Assembly: GCA_014379345.1 (NCBI GenBank) | Contig: JACMLY010000090.1 | Coordinates: forward strand, 42,361 to 106,360 | DNA: 64,000 nucleotides | Source: Chitinophagaceae bacterium | GTDB taxonomy: Bacteria; Bacteroidota; Bacteroidia; Chitinophagales; Chitinophagaceae | Direction of reading: 5' to 3' | Shown here: one piece after another, positions 26,490 through 35,076 of the stretch | Position numbering within the stretch: the stretch's first letter is position 1 | Layout of the letters: every line of letters begins with the position of its first letter | Made by a program: the position numbers and the translations under genes | Notes under the pieces: model-generated | Told to the model about the DNA's origin: nothing | Database searches by the model: none | Seen by the model: the letters and a program-made list of their open reading frames with translations, nothing else

Positions 26490-27584
26490 ATGACGAAAGA
26501 AAAAGTTTTAGAAGCCCTGAGTAATGTGCAGGAACCTGATTTGGGGAAAGATCTGGTTACCTTGAATATGGTGAAGGATATCGAGATCAAGGGTAATGAT
26601 GTCTCCTTTACCGTGGTTCTCACAACTCCTGCCTGCCCCCTGAAAGATATGATACGCAATGCCTGTATCAATGCAATAAAGATTCTTGTTAATAAAGAAG
26701 CGACTGTGTTAGTAAATTTTACTTCCAATACTACCAGCAATCGCAAGGACGCACAGGCTGTTTTACCGAAAGTAAAAAATATTATCGCCGTAGTGAGCGG
26801 AAAAGGGGGAGTAGGAAAAAGTACAGTAGCTTCCAATCTTGCACTGGCGCTTTCTCAGGGTGGAGCAACTGTTGGCCTGATGGATGCAGATATTTACGGA
26901 CCGAGTATTCCAATTATGTTTGGTGTACGCGGTGAACGGCCGATGATGATGAACCATGAAGGAAAAGGAATGATCGTTCCCCTGCAGCGATATGGAATTA
27001 AATTGATGAGCATCGGGTTATTGGTAGATGAGAAAAACGCCGTCGTATGGAGGGGCCCTATGGCAAGCAGTGCCATCAAGCAGTTTGTTACAGAAGTATT
27101 CTGGGATGAGCTTGATTACCTGGTCATAGATATGCCACCAGGTACAGGAGATATTCACCTGACGTTGGTACAAACTGTTCCTGTGACCGGTGTTATAGTT
27201 GTAACCACTCCCCAGGATGTTGCCCTGGCTGATGCAAAGAAAGCGATCTCTATGTTTGGGCAGGCACAGATCAAGGTTCCCATAATCGGGTTGGTGGAGA
27301 ACATGAGTTATTTTACACCGAAAGAATTACCTGAGAATAAATACTACATTTTTGGAAAAGAAGGGGGAAAGCGGTTGGCTGAGGAATATGATATTCCTTT
27401 TCTGGGGCAGGTTCCATTGGTGCAAAGTATTCGCGAAGGGGGTGATATTGGTATTCCTATCATGGTGAGTGACGATGAACTAAGTAAGCAGGCTTTTCTT
27501 GAATTTGCAGGTATAACGGCGAGGAGTATTTCCATGCGAAATGCACAGCTGCCTGCGCAGAAGGTGGTTGAAGTATTGGAGTAA
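26490..27584 (+). CDS. Mrp/ApbC (NBP35-type) iron-sulfur cluster carrier ATPase
   Basis: A 364-residue P-loop ATPase. The N-terminal 90 residues are a MIP18/DUF59 domain (LSNVQEPDLGKDLVTLNMVKD). The ATPase follows with deviant Walker A GKGGVGKST (about 105-113), DADIYGPSIPIMFG, VIDMPPGTGDIHLTL and TTPQDVALADA. Mrp proteins carry and hand over Fe-S clusters. The C-terminal CxxC that bridges the cluster in enterobacterial Mrp is replaced by ENMSYFTPKELPENKYYIFG, as I recall is usual in Bacteroidota members. Other neighbours are not Fe-S genes. Confidence 0.93.
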   Translation: MTKEKVLEALSNVQEPDLGKDLVTLNMVKDIEIKGNDVSFTVVLTTPACPLKDMIRNACINAIKILVNKEATVLVNFTSNTTSNRKDAQAVLPKVKNIIAVVSGKGGVGKSTVASNLALALSQGGATVGLMDADIYGPSIPIMFGVRGERPMMMNHEGKGMIVPLQRYGIKLMSIGLLVDEKNAVVWRGPMASSAIKQFVTEVFWDELDYLVIDMPPGTGDIHLTLVQTVPVTGVIVVTTPQDVALADAKKAISMFGQAQIKVPIIGLVENMSYFTPKELPENKYYIFGKEGGKRLAEEYDIPFLGQVPLVQSIREGGDIGIPIMVSDDELSKQAFLEFAGITARSISMRNAQLPAQKVVEVLE

Positions 27585-27832
27585 TGCGTTGTGACATTAT
27601 GCAAATAGCGGTCATTTCTCAATTTCAGGAGATGTGTCCCTATCGGTCGACATGACAATCTCTTTTTTGGGTACGCATATCGAAAAGCGGATTTCATTTC
27701 GAACGGAACGCTAGGATTGTTACCAATTAACGGTTGTATTTTCATTGATTGATACAATAAAACAAAACTTTTCATATCAAGCGATAGGGAACATTACCGG
27801 AAATGGTGAAATGTACGCAGAAATTTTTTTAA

Positions 27833-27840
27833 TATCTTCG
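27833..27840 (+). promoter_or_regulatory. -7 promoter element of the PaiB-like gene
   Basis: TATCTTCG (TAnnTTCG variant) only 5 bp before the ATG, implying a leaderless or nearly leaderless mRNA. The same TATCTTCGCG string precedes pyrF. Confidence 0.5.
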
Positions 27841-27845
27841 CGCTC

Positions 27846-28493
27846 ATGTACAGCCTACCTTATTACACAGAATCAGATCAGGAACTTGTATTAGCATTCA
27901 TGCGCCAACACCCGTTCGTTTTTTTGGCAGGATCTGATGCTGATAGCAAGCCGGTTGCTTCGCAGGTGCCGGTGTTTATTGATGAGCGTGAGGGAAAATT
28001 ATTCCTGAGTGGCCATATCATGAGAAAAACAGACCATCATACAGCATTTATTCATAATCCTCATGTTTTGGCTGTGTTTACCGGACCTCATACCTATGTA
28101 AGCGCCAGTTTGTATACCGAACAGCAAACAGCTTCTACCTGGAACTATATGAGTGTACATGTAAAAGGGATTCTTTCTTTTACAGGCGAACAGGAATTGC
28201 TGGATATATTGAAACGCACCACCAACCATTTTGAAAATGATCCCCATTCGCCATCTTTGTTCGAGAAATTGCCGGCAGATTATGTTCAAAAAATGGTGGG
28301 AGCAATCGTTGCATTTGAAATAGAAGTGCTTTCAATAGATAATGTATTTAAGCTTAGCCAGAACCGCGATGAAAAAAGCTACCATTCGATCATTAATAAA
28401 CTGGAACAATCGGATGAAGATTCCCGACAGATAGCGGAAGAAATGAAAAAAAGAACTTCACAATTATTTAAAGCAGAAGCAAACCGTTCATAA
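27846..28493 (+). CDS. PaiB-like FMN-binding protein
   Basis: A 215-residue protein of the PaiB family, a split-barrel flavin-binding fold annotated as negative transcriptional regulators. It has FVFLAGSDADSKPVASQVPVFID (about 20-42), LSGHIMRKTDHHTAF, FTGPHTYVSASLY and ASTWNYMSVHVKGIL, all family landmarks. It has no helix-turn-helix, so DNA binding is doubtful; an oxidoreductase or flavin-related role is as likely. The glycerophosphodiesterase gene follows after 23 bp and is probably co-transcribed. Confidence 0.9.
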   Translation: MYSLPYYTESDQELVLAFMRQHPFVFLAGSDADSKPVASQVPVFIDEREGKLFLSGHIMRKTDHHTAFIHNPHVLAVFTGPHTYVSASLYTEQQTASTWNYMSVHVKGILSFTGEQELLDILKRTTNHFENDPHSPSLFEKLPADYVQKMVGAIVAFEIEVLSIDNVFKLSQNRDEKSYHSIINKLEQSDEDSRQIAEEMKKRTSQLFKAEANRS

Positions 28494-28516
28494 TTTTCAC
28501 TCCGTAATCTTGTACA

Positions 28517-29428
28517 ATGAAAAGGATCAGGGAGTTGATAGAATTGCTATTGGTCATCGGAATTGTTGTAGCCTGTCATGCGGCAAAAAAGCCCATCTCT
28601 TCTATGTTACCTGTATTCGATAAACAGGGCCACCGGGGTTGTCGCGGACTGATGCCGGAGAATACGGTTCCCGCCATGATCAAGGCGCTGGATCTGGGAG
28701 TCACAACTTTGGAAATGGATGCGGTGATCACCAAAGACAAACAGGTGATCCTGTCGCACGAGCCATTCTTCAGTAGTGATATTACTACCCGCCCAAACGG
28801 GAAAGCTGTTGAAGCTTTCGAAGAAAGAAGTCTGAATATTTACCAGATGGCCTATTTTGAAACACAACAGTTCGATGTAGGCATAAAACCACATCCACGA
28901 TTCCCGCAACAACAAAAATTACCGGCAAAAAAACCTTTGTTGTCAGATTTGATTGATACTGTTGAAAATTATTGCAGAATGCGCAATCTCCCCTTGCCGT
29001 TTTATAATATTGAAACTAAATCGCAACCGCTCACCGACAATATTTTTCATCCGGCTCCCGAAGAATTTGTGGAACTGATCATGAGCGTGATAAATCAAAA
29101 GGGAATTACCGAAAGGGTCATCATTCAATCTTTTGATTTCCGTACACTTCATGTTCTCAACAAAAAGTATCCCCTGATAAAGACAGCTGCCCTGGTGGAG
29201 GATTTTGATAAACGCGGATTGGACACGCAACTCAATGAACTAAGCTTTCTTCCTACGATATACAGTCCCCACTATTCATTGGTGAACACAGATCTCGTCA
29301 ACAAATGCCATACTCAAAAAATAAAGATCATTCCCTGGACAGTAAACGATACAGTAAAAATTACCGAACTGAAACAAATGGGAGTAGATGGAATAATTAC
29401 AGATTACCCGGATTTGTTTTTCAGGTGA
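28517..29428 (+). CDS. Glycerophosphodiester phosphodiesterase family lipoprotein
   Basis: A 303-residue GDPD enzyme with a lipoprotein-like signal (ELLLVIGIVVAC, Cys20). The TIM-barrel catalytic motifs are present: GHRGCRGLMPENTVPA (His, Arg, Glu; about residues 38-53), LEMDAVITKDKQVILSHEP (metal Glu/Asp and general His), YNIETKSQP, and C-terminal PWTVNDTVKITELKQMGVDGIITDYPD. It should cleave glycerophosphodiesters to glycerol-3-phosphate and an alcohol in the periplasm. It follows the PaiB-like gene closely. Confidence 0.93.
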   Translation: MKRIRELIELLLVIGIVVACHAAKKPISSMLPVFDKQGHRGCRGLMPENTVPAMIKALDLGVTTLEMDAVITKDKQVILSHEPFFSSDITTRPNGKAVEAFEERSLNIYQMAYFETQQFDVGIKPHPRFPQQQKLPAKKPLLSDLIDTVENYCRMRNLPLPFYNIETKSQPLTDNIFHPAPEEFVELIMSVINQKGITERVIIQSFDFRTLHVLNKKYPLIKTAALVEDFDKRGLDTQLNELSFLPTIYSPHYSLVNTDLVNKCHTQKIKIIPWTVNDTVKITELKQMGVDGIITDYPDLFFR

Positions 29429-29610
29429 GTTGTGATAGCATGCTCAACGCTCAACGCTTAACGCCCGATGTTCAATACCTGTACTTTAATAGATAATTAA
29501 TATTTGAACCTTTACATGGTTTCAAATTTTCCATTATCCGTGCTAATCCGTGAAATCCGTGGCAAAATTTTCGATTTCGTACTTCGCACTTCTTATTTCG
29601 TACTTATTCG

Positions 29611-29618
29611 TAGGTTTG
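29611..29618 (+). promoter_or_regulatory. -7 promoter element of the SDR gene
   Basis: TAGGTTTG matches TAnnTTTG, 19 bp before the ATG at 29638. The GATC...GATC inverted repeat behind it overlaps the ribosome-binding region. Confidence 0.5.
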
Positions 29619-29637
29619 ATCTCGTTAAAAAGATCAA

Positions 29638-30423
29638 ATGAATTTATCACTCGAAGGAAGAACGGCGGTCGTATGCGGGAGTACCCAAGGCATCGGATTG
29701 GCTATTGCGGAGGAACTCGCATTACTCGGCGCCAATTGCATATTGCTTTCCAGGAATGAACCTGCATTAAAGGAAGCTATTCAAAAATTAGACATTGCCA
29801 ACAGGCAATTACATTCTTATAAAGTAGCTGATTTCTCACAACCTGAACAGGTAAAAAAGGCAATCGACGAACTCATTGCTTCCCAATCTATCCAGATTTT
29901 GATCAATAATACCGGCGGTCCCCCACCAGGGCCTATCATCGATGCAACGGACGATGAATTTATCAGCGCCTTCAACCAGCATCTCATTTGTAATCATATT
30001 CTCGTACAGGCAGTCGTACCCGGAATGAAGCAGGCGGGCTATGGGCGTATCGTCAATATCATCTCTACCTCTGTAAAAATTCCTAATAAGAATTTGGGTG
30101 TTTCAAACACCATTCGTGGCGGCGTAGCCTCATGGGCAAAAACAATGGCGAATGAACTAGGTCAATTCAACATTACAGTAAATAATGTTTTGCCAGGATA
30201 TACGGGCACCCAACGTTTAAAAAGCCTGATAGAAAAGAACGCCGCAAAAAGAAATGTAGGTAGAGAGGTCATTGAAAAAGAAATGATGCACGAAATCCCT
30301 ATGAAACGCTTTGGCGATGCCGCTGAAATCGCAGCCATGGCTGCGTTCCTTGCAACTCCGGCAGCTTCGTATGTAAATGGAGTTAGTATACAGGTGGATG
30401 GAGGGCGAATAGGGTCAATATGA
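29638..30423 (+). CDS. SDR family oxidoreductase with altered catalytic motif
   Basis: A 261-residue short-chain dehydrogenase fold protein. The NAD(P) motif GSTQGIGLAIAEEL lies at about residues 14-27, followed by the NNTGGPPPG segment and a C-terminal YVNGVSIQVDGGRIGSI. The usual catalytic YxxxK after the Ser strand is replaced: IISTSVKIPNKNLGVSNTIR, with Ser and Arg where Tyr and Lys are expected. A subgroup of bacterial SDRs with an SNxxR signature exists, so this is probably a real variant and not an error, but the standard proton-relay chemistry cannot apply unchanged. The substrate is unknown. Confidence 0.88.
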   Translation: MNLSLEGRTAVVCGSTQGIGLAIAEELALLGANCILLSRNEPALKEAIQKLDIANRQLHSYKVADFSQPEQVKKAIDELIASQSIQILINNTGGPPPGPIIDATDDEFISAFNQHLICNHILVQAVVPGMKQAGYGRIVNIISTSVKIPNKNLGVSNTIRGGVASWAKTMANELGQFNITVNNVLPGYTGTQRLKSLIEKNAAKRNVGREVIEKEMMHEIPMKRFGDAAEIAAMAAFLATPAASYVNGVSIQVDGGRIGSI

Positions 30424-30502
30424 ACTGCTGATTTTGCTCATTGAGGTGATTAGCTATCATTTGCTACGGCATATATTTTACAGATGGATTATTTGATTTA
30501 CT

Positions 30503-31786
30503 ATGGAATTTGAAAACTCTTTGGCTTTTGCAGAAGCAATGGATGCAAATGATGAACTGGCTCATTTCAGAAGCAGGTTTATAATTCCTGAAAAAGATGG
30601 TGAGGAGCAAATATATTTTCTGGGAAATTCACTGGGTCTTCAGCCAAGATCCACACAAAAATATATTCAACACATACTCGATGATTGGGGCAGATATGGG
30701 GTAGAAGGATTTTTTACCGGTAAAACTCCCTGGTATCATTATCACGACCAACTGGCGTATACGTTATCGCTGATTGTAGGAGCATTGCCACATGAAGTTG
30801 TGGTTATGAATCAACTTAGTGTTAATCTTCATCTGATGATGGTGAGCTTTTATCAGCCAGAAGGCAGGCGAAATAAAATAATATGTGAGGCCAAAGCATT
30901 TCCGAGTGATCAGTATATGTTTGAAACATACCTCAGGCATCTTGGATTAAATCCCGATGAGATCATTATTGAAATTGCAGCCCGCGAAGCCGAGTATACC
31001 ATCAGAACAGAAGACATTCTTCACGCCATTGAAGTACATAAAAATGAGTTGGCCCTGGTGATGTTTGGCGGTGTTAATTATTATACTGGCCAGGTATTGG
31101 ATTTAAAAACGATTACTGCTGCGGCTCATCAGTCGGGTGCGAAAGCCGGGTTTGATCTTGCCCATGCTGCCGGTAACATCCCTCTTTTATTGCATGACTG
31201 GGGTGTGGATTTTGCCTGCTGGTGCGGTTACAAATATCTTAATTCCGGTCCAGGTGCTGTAGGTGGGGTTTATATACATGAACGGTTTCATCATGATATT
31301 TCCCTGCAACGTTTAGGAGGTTGGTGGGGTTACGATAAGGAAGCCCGTTTTAAAATGGAGAAAGGTTTCAAGCCTGTATTGAGTGCAGAAGGCTGGCAAC
31401 TGAGTACACCATCCATGATATTATTTGCCTGTCATAAGGCAGCCCTGGAAATCTTTGAAGAAGCAGGTTTAGAAAAATTATTCATGAAAGGACAACAGTT
31501 GAGCAATTACCTTTTGTATTTGCTCAATGAAATAAATAGTCGATCAAAAAATAAGTCGATCGACATACTCACTCCTCAAACCGAAGCCGGAAAGGGTTGC
31601 CAGGTGTCGATGTTGATGCTGAAAGACGGAAGAAAAATATTTGATGAACTTGGAAAGCAGGGAGTCTTTGCAGACTGGCGTGAACCCAATGTGATCCGTG
31701 TAGCACCTGTTCCATTGTATAATCGTTTCAAAGAAGTATGGAAATTTGCTGAAGTGATGAGGAATTGTTTAAAGTTTAAAGTTTGA
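30503..31786 (+). CDS. kynU: Kynureninase
   Basis: A 427-residue PLP enzyme that splits L-kynurenine to anthranilate and L-alanine (or 3-hydroxykynurenine to 3-hydroxyanthranilate) in tryptophan catabolism. The N-terminus has IYFLGNSLGLQP. Then come VMNQLSVNLHLMMVSFYQP, a SDQYMFETYLRHLG segment, FDLAHAAGNIPLLLHDWGVDFACWCGYKYLNSGPG with the PLP Lys at about residue 244, and RLGGWWGYD. Length and motifs match the family. The last codons lie within an AAGTTTAAAGTTT repeat. No other kynurenine-pathway gene is in the window. Confidence 0.96.
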   Translation: MEFENSLAFAEAMDANDELAHFRSRFIIPEKDGEEQIYFLGNSLGLQPRSTQKYIQHILDDWGRYGVEGFFTGKTPWYHYHDQLAYTLSLIVGALPHEVVVMNQLSVNLHLMMVSFYQPEGRRNKIICEAKAFPSDQYMFETYLRHLGLNPDEIIIEIAAREAEYTIRTEDILHAIEVHKNELALVMFGGVNYYTGQVLDLKTITAAAHQSGAKAGFDLAHAAGNIPLLLHDWGVDFACWCGYKYLNSGPGAVGGVYIHERFHHDISLQRLGGWWGYDKEARFKMEKGFKPVLSAEGWQLSTPSMILFACHKAALEIFEEAGLEKLFMKGQQLSNYLLYLLNEINSRSKNKSIDILTPQTEAGKGCQVSMLMLKDGRKIFDELGKQGVFADWREPNVIRVAPVPLYNRFKEVWKFAEVMRNCLKFKV

Positions 31787-31932
31787 GGTTTAAGGTTAGA
31801 CGTAGGATTTTGAACTATTCGCCATTACAAAGACGTTAAAATTAACCTTAAACAGTTTTTTAAGGTTAGAAGTATGATTTGAACTATTCACCATAACACA
31901 ATCGTTCAACCTTAAACTTTAAACTTTAAACC
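31769..31932. repeat. Intergenic inverted and direct repeats, TTTAAAGTTTAAAG family
   Basis: The left arm (31769-31797) and the right arm AACCTTAAACTTTAAACTTT (from 31908) are imperfect complements. Between them an approximately 35-bp segment starting AAGGTTAGA and holding TTGAACTATTC is present twice (about 31792 and 31861). The left arm overlaps the 3' end of kynU. It may stop transcription between kynU and pyrF. Confidence 0.6.
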
Positions 31933-31958
31933 TGAAACTTTCCAATCCGCATTCTAAT

Positions 31959-31966
31959 TATCTTCG
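31959..31966 (+). promoter_or_regulatory. -7 promoter element of pyrF
   Basis: TATCTTCG (TAnnTTCG variant), 5 bp before the pyrF ATG; the same arrangement is seen before the PaiB-like gene. Confidence 0.5.
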
Positions 31967-31971
31967 CGACC

Positions 31972-32841
31972 ATGACACGTCAGCAACTCATTGATCAGAT
32001 CAGGCAAAAAAAAACATATTTGTGTGTTGGATTGGATACAGATATTACTAAAATTCCCAAACACCTTTTAGCTGGTAGTGATCCTGTATTTGAATTCAAC
32101 AGCCAGATCATTGACGCAACGCTCGAATACTGTGTAGGGTACAAGATCAACACAGCTTTTTATGAAGCACTGGGTTTGAAGGGATGGGAGGCAATGCAGA
32201 AAACGGTTAATTATATTCCTTCCACACATTTGAAAATTGCAGATGCTAAAAGAGGCGATATTGGAAACACCTCATCCCAATATGCAAAAGCATTTTTCGA
32301 AACACTCAACTTCGATGCAATCACGATTGCTCCCTATATGGGCAGCGATAGCGTAATGCCTTTCCTGGAGTATAAAGATAAATGGGTTATCCTGTTGGGC
32401 CTTACCTCCAACCCGGGGGCAGCTGATTTTGAATTAAAAAAAATACTAACTGAAACTGATGTTCTCGATGAAGGTATGCATATTGTTAAACACCAGACCA
32501 ATCACCTGTACGAAGAAGTTTTAATGAAAGCCAGCACCTGGGGAACTCCCGAAAATTTGATGTTTGTAATAGGAGCAACACAACCCGATGAATTTATAAA
32601 CATCCGTCGGCTAACTCCGGAACATTTCTACCTGGTGCCCGGTATTGGGGCCCAAGGTGGCAGCCTGAAAGAAATTTCGGAGAAAGCGATGAACGGAGAC
32701 TGTGGTATCCTGGTGAATTCAAGCCGTACAATCATTTACGCCTCCGGCAAAGAAGATTATGCTGAAAAAGCAGGAGCCGTAGCTATGGAATATCAGAAAG
32801 AAATGAAAAGGTATTTGCTACGAACTGAAAATAGCATATAG
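31972..32841 (+). CDS. pyrF: Orotidine-5'-phosphate decarboxylase (type 2)
   Basis: A 289-residue enzyme making UMP from OMP in pyrimidine synthesis. It belongs to the longer type-2 group: LCVGLDTDITKIPKHL near the N-terminus, INTAFYEALG, catalytic IADAKRGDIGNTS (Asp91, Lys93), IAPYMGSDSVMPF, FVIGATQPDE, and LVPGIGAQGGSLKE for phosphate binding. Length is normal for that group. It stands as a single gene with a -7 motif directly upstream. Confidence 0.97.
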   Translation: MTRQQLIDQIRQKKTYLCVGLDTDITKIPKHLLAGSDPVFEFNSQIIDATLEYCVGYKINTAFYEALGLKGWEAMQKTVNYIPSTHLKIADAKRGDIGNTSSQYAKAFFETLNFDAITIAPYMGSDSVMPFLEYKDKWVILLGLTSNPGAADFELKKILTETDVLDEGMHIVKHQTNHLYEEVLMKASTWGTPENLMFVIGATQPDEFINIRRLTPEHFYLVPGIGAQGGSLKEISEKAMNGDCGILVNSSRTIIYASGKEDYAEKAGAVAMEYQKEMKRYLLRTENSI

Positions 32842-32944
32842 AGGATTAAAGACCCACAAATTATTACTCCTAAACGCCAGCCAGATTTGGCAAAATCTTT
32901 ACAATAAATGGTAGGCTTTATGAGTTATCAGTTGTAAAATATCT

Positions 32945-33463
32945 ATGCTTCGAAGAACGTCGTGTTTATTGATATGCAGCACTTTATTTTTATTTTATTC
33001 CTGTCAGAAAGGAGATGTTACCGGTAAAACTCCTCCTGTAACCAACCCGCCAGCAAATTCCCCGGGCACTGTTAATGAAACAACCTTGCTACAATTGGTA
33101 AATAATGTGCGGCAGGCAGGTTGTGCCTGCGGCTCTACTGTAATGCCGATTGTTGCCGCAGTTACCTGGAACGACCAGTTGGAAACAGCTGCTCTAAATC
33201 ATAGTAATGATATGAATTCAAACAATTATTTCAGTCATACAGGCTCAAGCGGTTCTACTGCCGGCCAAAGGATTACAGCTGCGGGGTATAACTGGAAAGC
33301 CTATGGTGAAAATATTGCCAAAGGGTACTCCTCTGAACAAGCTGTAATGGATGGCTGGCTGAACAGCGAAGGTCATTGCAAAAATATTATGAGCCCTCTT
33401 TTTAAGGAAATGGGAGTTGCCCGCGTAGGAGCTTACTGGAGCCAGGAATTCGGTAGCCGGTAA
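32945..33463 (+). CDS. CAP-domain (SCP/PR-1) lipoprotein
   Basis: A 172-residue lipoprotein with lipobox LFYSC (Cys20), a Pro/Thr/Asn linker, and a CAP domain (about 45-172). Signature residues are WNDQLETAALNHSNDMNSNNYFSHTG (CAP His), a GENIAKGYSSEQAVMDGWLNSEGHCKNIMSP block with Glu and His, and a terminal YWSQEFGSR. Secreted bacterial CAP proteins occur widely and their biochemical role is unsettled. It is convergent with the rhamnogalacturonan acetylesterase gene across a repeat-rich gap. Confidence 0.9.
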   Translation: MLRRTSCLLICSTLFLFYSCQKGDVTGKTPPVTNPPANSPGTVNETTLLQLVNNVRQAGCACGSTVMPIVAAVTWNDQLETAALNHSNDMNSNNYFSHTGSSGSTAGQRITAAGYNWKAYGENIAKGYSSEQAVMDGWLNSEGHCKNIMSPLFKEMGVARVGAYWSQEFGSR

Positions 33464-33467
33464 AAAA

Positions 33468-33622
33468 GTACGAAGTACGAAGTTAGAAGTACGAAGTTTA
33501 CAAAAGACTTTAGGTAAAATTTTTGGAGGGTTTCTTCTTCAGACTTCGTATTTCCCACTTCGTACTTCGTACTTCTCACTTCGTACTTCTCACTTCGTAT
33601 TTCTCACTTCGTATTTCGTACT
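33468..33622. repeat. Dense ACTTCGTA/TACGAAGT repeat block
   Basis: AGTACGAAGTACGAAGT-type copies lie at 33468-33498, and six or more inverted-sense copies CACTTCGTA(C/T)TTCT lie at 33542-33622. The two sides can pair into a long stem-loop between convergent genes. The right part touches the stop codon of the acetylesterase gene. A related TTCGTACTTCGCACTTC string occurs at 29575-29610. Confidence 0.75.
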
Positions 33623-34987
33623 TCAATTGCCATCTGGTTTTTTGGATGCCGTTAAAGGGCTGAGCGGCCAGTATAAATCGGTAACGGGATCCGGCTTTGC
33701 TGGATCAAATGCTTTTAAATCCTTCTTCAAATACTTTGCAATACCAAGATTATTTTGCCTGATACCGTTTACAATGCAACGGGCAATTTCATAGGCGCCG
33801 TATGGATTAAAATGGGTGTTATCATTTAATTCTGTTCTCTGACCCGGAAAACTATTAGCCGGGTAAATTACAAATGCTTTTTTTGATTCATCAGGCCCCC
33901 AGGCTTCGTATAGTACCTTACTCATCGCATTCAGGTCGATCAGGGCAACATTTTCTTCCTTTGCAGTTTGACGAACAGCTTCCGGGTAATCTCCCAATGT
34001 CTGAATAATATGACCCGCAGTGTCGAAGTGGCGTCGATGCATGGATGTGATGAGCACCGGGATGCCACCCTTGTGTCTGACTTCAGCAATGAAAAATCTC
34101 AAATCTTTTTTGTAGCTGGTAAACGCTCCGATCCCCTCGCCCCGTTGTTTCTGGTCGTTGTGTCCAAATTCAATGAAAGCGTAGTCGCCGCGGTTCATAA
34201 GGCTCAACACTTTTTCAAAACGTTTTTCGGCAATAAAACTATTTAATGATTCGCCCGATTCGGCATAGTTTGCAATGCAGATTCTTTGCGGTTCAAAAAA
34301 GGCCGGGATCATTTGTCCCCATGCAGCATAAGGCTCTTTATCCTGGTCCACAACCGTTGAATTGCCGGCAAGGAAAATCGTAACCATATTGCTATTTGCC
34401 GGATTGATCTCGATCGTATTGAGCTTAGGTTCTACCCCATTGAATTCAAGTGTCAGTTTATTGTCCCAATGCAAAAAATCTCTTTCACGGCTTTTGATCT
34501 TCACCTTGTTTCCAGTAGCTCTGATGAGTGTATCCCGGATATGCACGGTGAACTCAACTGTTTTTATTTCATTTTGTTTTGTCACCACTCTTTCTATCAT
34601 CATGCGCCTGCATTCTGCGCGTACGGCCATATCAGAAATCCCTTCAATGTCTCCCAGCCTGAGTACTACATTGTAGCTGCCTTCTGGCAATTTTATGGAA
34701 AACATGTATGGCTTTTTACTCGTTACGAAGCCGTCTGCCACAGCGTTATTCGTGGTTCGTGATGTTGATGTAACAAGGGAGCCTGGTTCAAAACCGAAGC
34801 CTGTTGAATCATTGTAAAAGGTTGAAGAATTTATTTTTTTATATCCTGGTTTTGCAGATGAACCGAAATCAAATTTCATAGAAACAGGCGGATTACCCGT
34901 ATGGATCGACTTGTTTGAATGCAGACGGGTATCAACGATACATGGCTGCAAAAATAAAAATGAAAGGATGATGTTCTTAATTTTCAT
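33623..34987 (-). CDS. Rhamnogalacturonan acetylesterase-like SGNH hydrolase (CE12 type)
   Basis: A 454-residue secreted enzyme removing acetyl groups from the rhamnogalacturonan backbone. After a signal-like N-terminus comes a beta-domain starting MKFDFGSSAKPGYKKINSST (about 37-150), a galactose-binding-like part common in this family. The SGNH domain has the nucleophile in FLAGNSTVVDQDKEPYAAWG, FIEFGHNDQK (Asn/His block), and the C-terminal DNTHFNPYGAYEIA with the Asp-His pair. It is the last gene of the pectin locus, 89 bp behind the alcohol dehydrogenase gene. Confidence 0.9.
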   Translation of the reverse strand: MKIKNIILSFLFLQPCIVDTRLHSNKSIHTGNPPVSMKFDFGSSAKPGYKKINSSTFYNDSTGFGFEPGSLVTSTSRTTNNAVADGFVTSKKPYMFSIKLPEGSYNVVLRLGDIEGISDMAVRAECRRMMIERVVTKQNEIKTVEFTVHIRDTLIRATGNKVKIKSRERDFLHWDNKLTLEFNGVEPKLNTIEINPANSNMVTIFLAGNSTVVDQDKEPYAAWGQMIPAFFEPQRICIANYAESGESLNSFIAEKRFEKVLSLMNRGDYAFIEFGHNDQKQRGEGIGAFTSYKKDLRFFIAEVRHKGGIPVLITSMHRRHFDTAGHIIQTLGDYPEAVRQTAKEENVALIDLNAMSKVLYEAWGPDESKKAFVIYPANSFPGQRTELNDNTHFNPYGAYEIARCIVNGIRQNNLGIAKYLKKDLKAFDPAKPDPVTDLYWPLSPLTASKKPDGN

Positions 34988-35076
34988 GATGGATTACAAT
35001 TAAATATCAGTTGCCTTATTGCATTTTAGATTATTTGCTTTGAGCTACCTGGTAACACCGGTACGGACAGGCCGGA

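Noticed and set aside
26490..27584. Missing CxxC in Mrp as a sign of a broken gene
   Set aside because: All ATPase motifs are intact and the CxxC-less PKEL form is, to my knowledge, usual for Bacteroidota members.
27344..27775. 143-residue minus-strand frame over the end of Mrp and the gap behind it
   Set aside because: Most of it is antisense to Mrp; the rest is a gap with a CCCTATCG/CGATAGGG inverted repeat.
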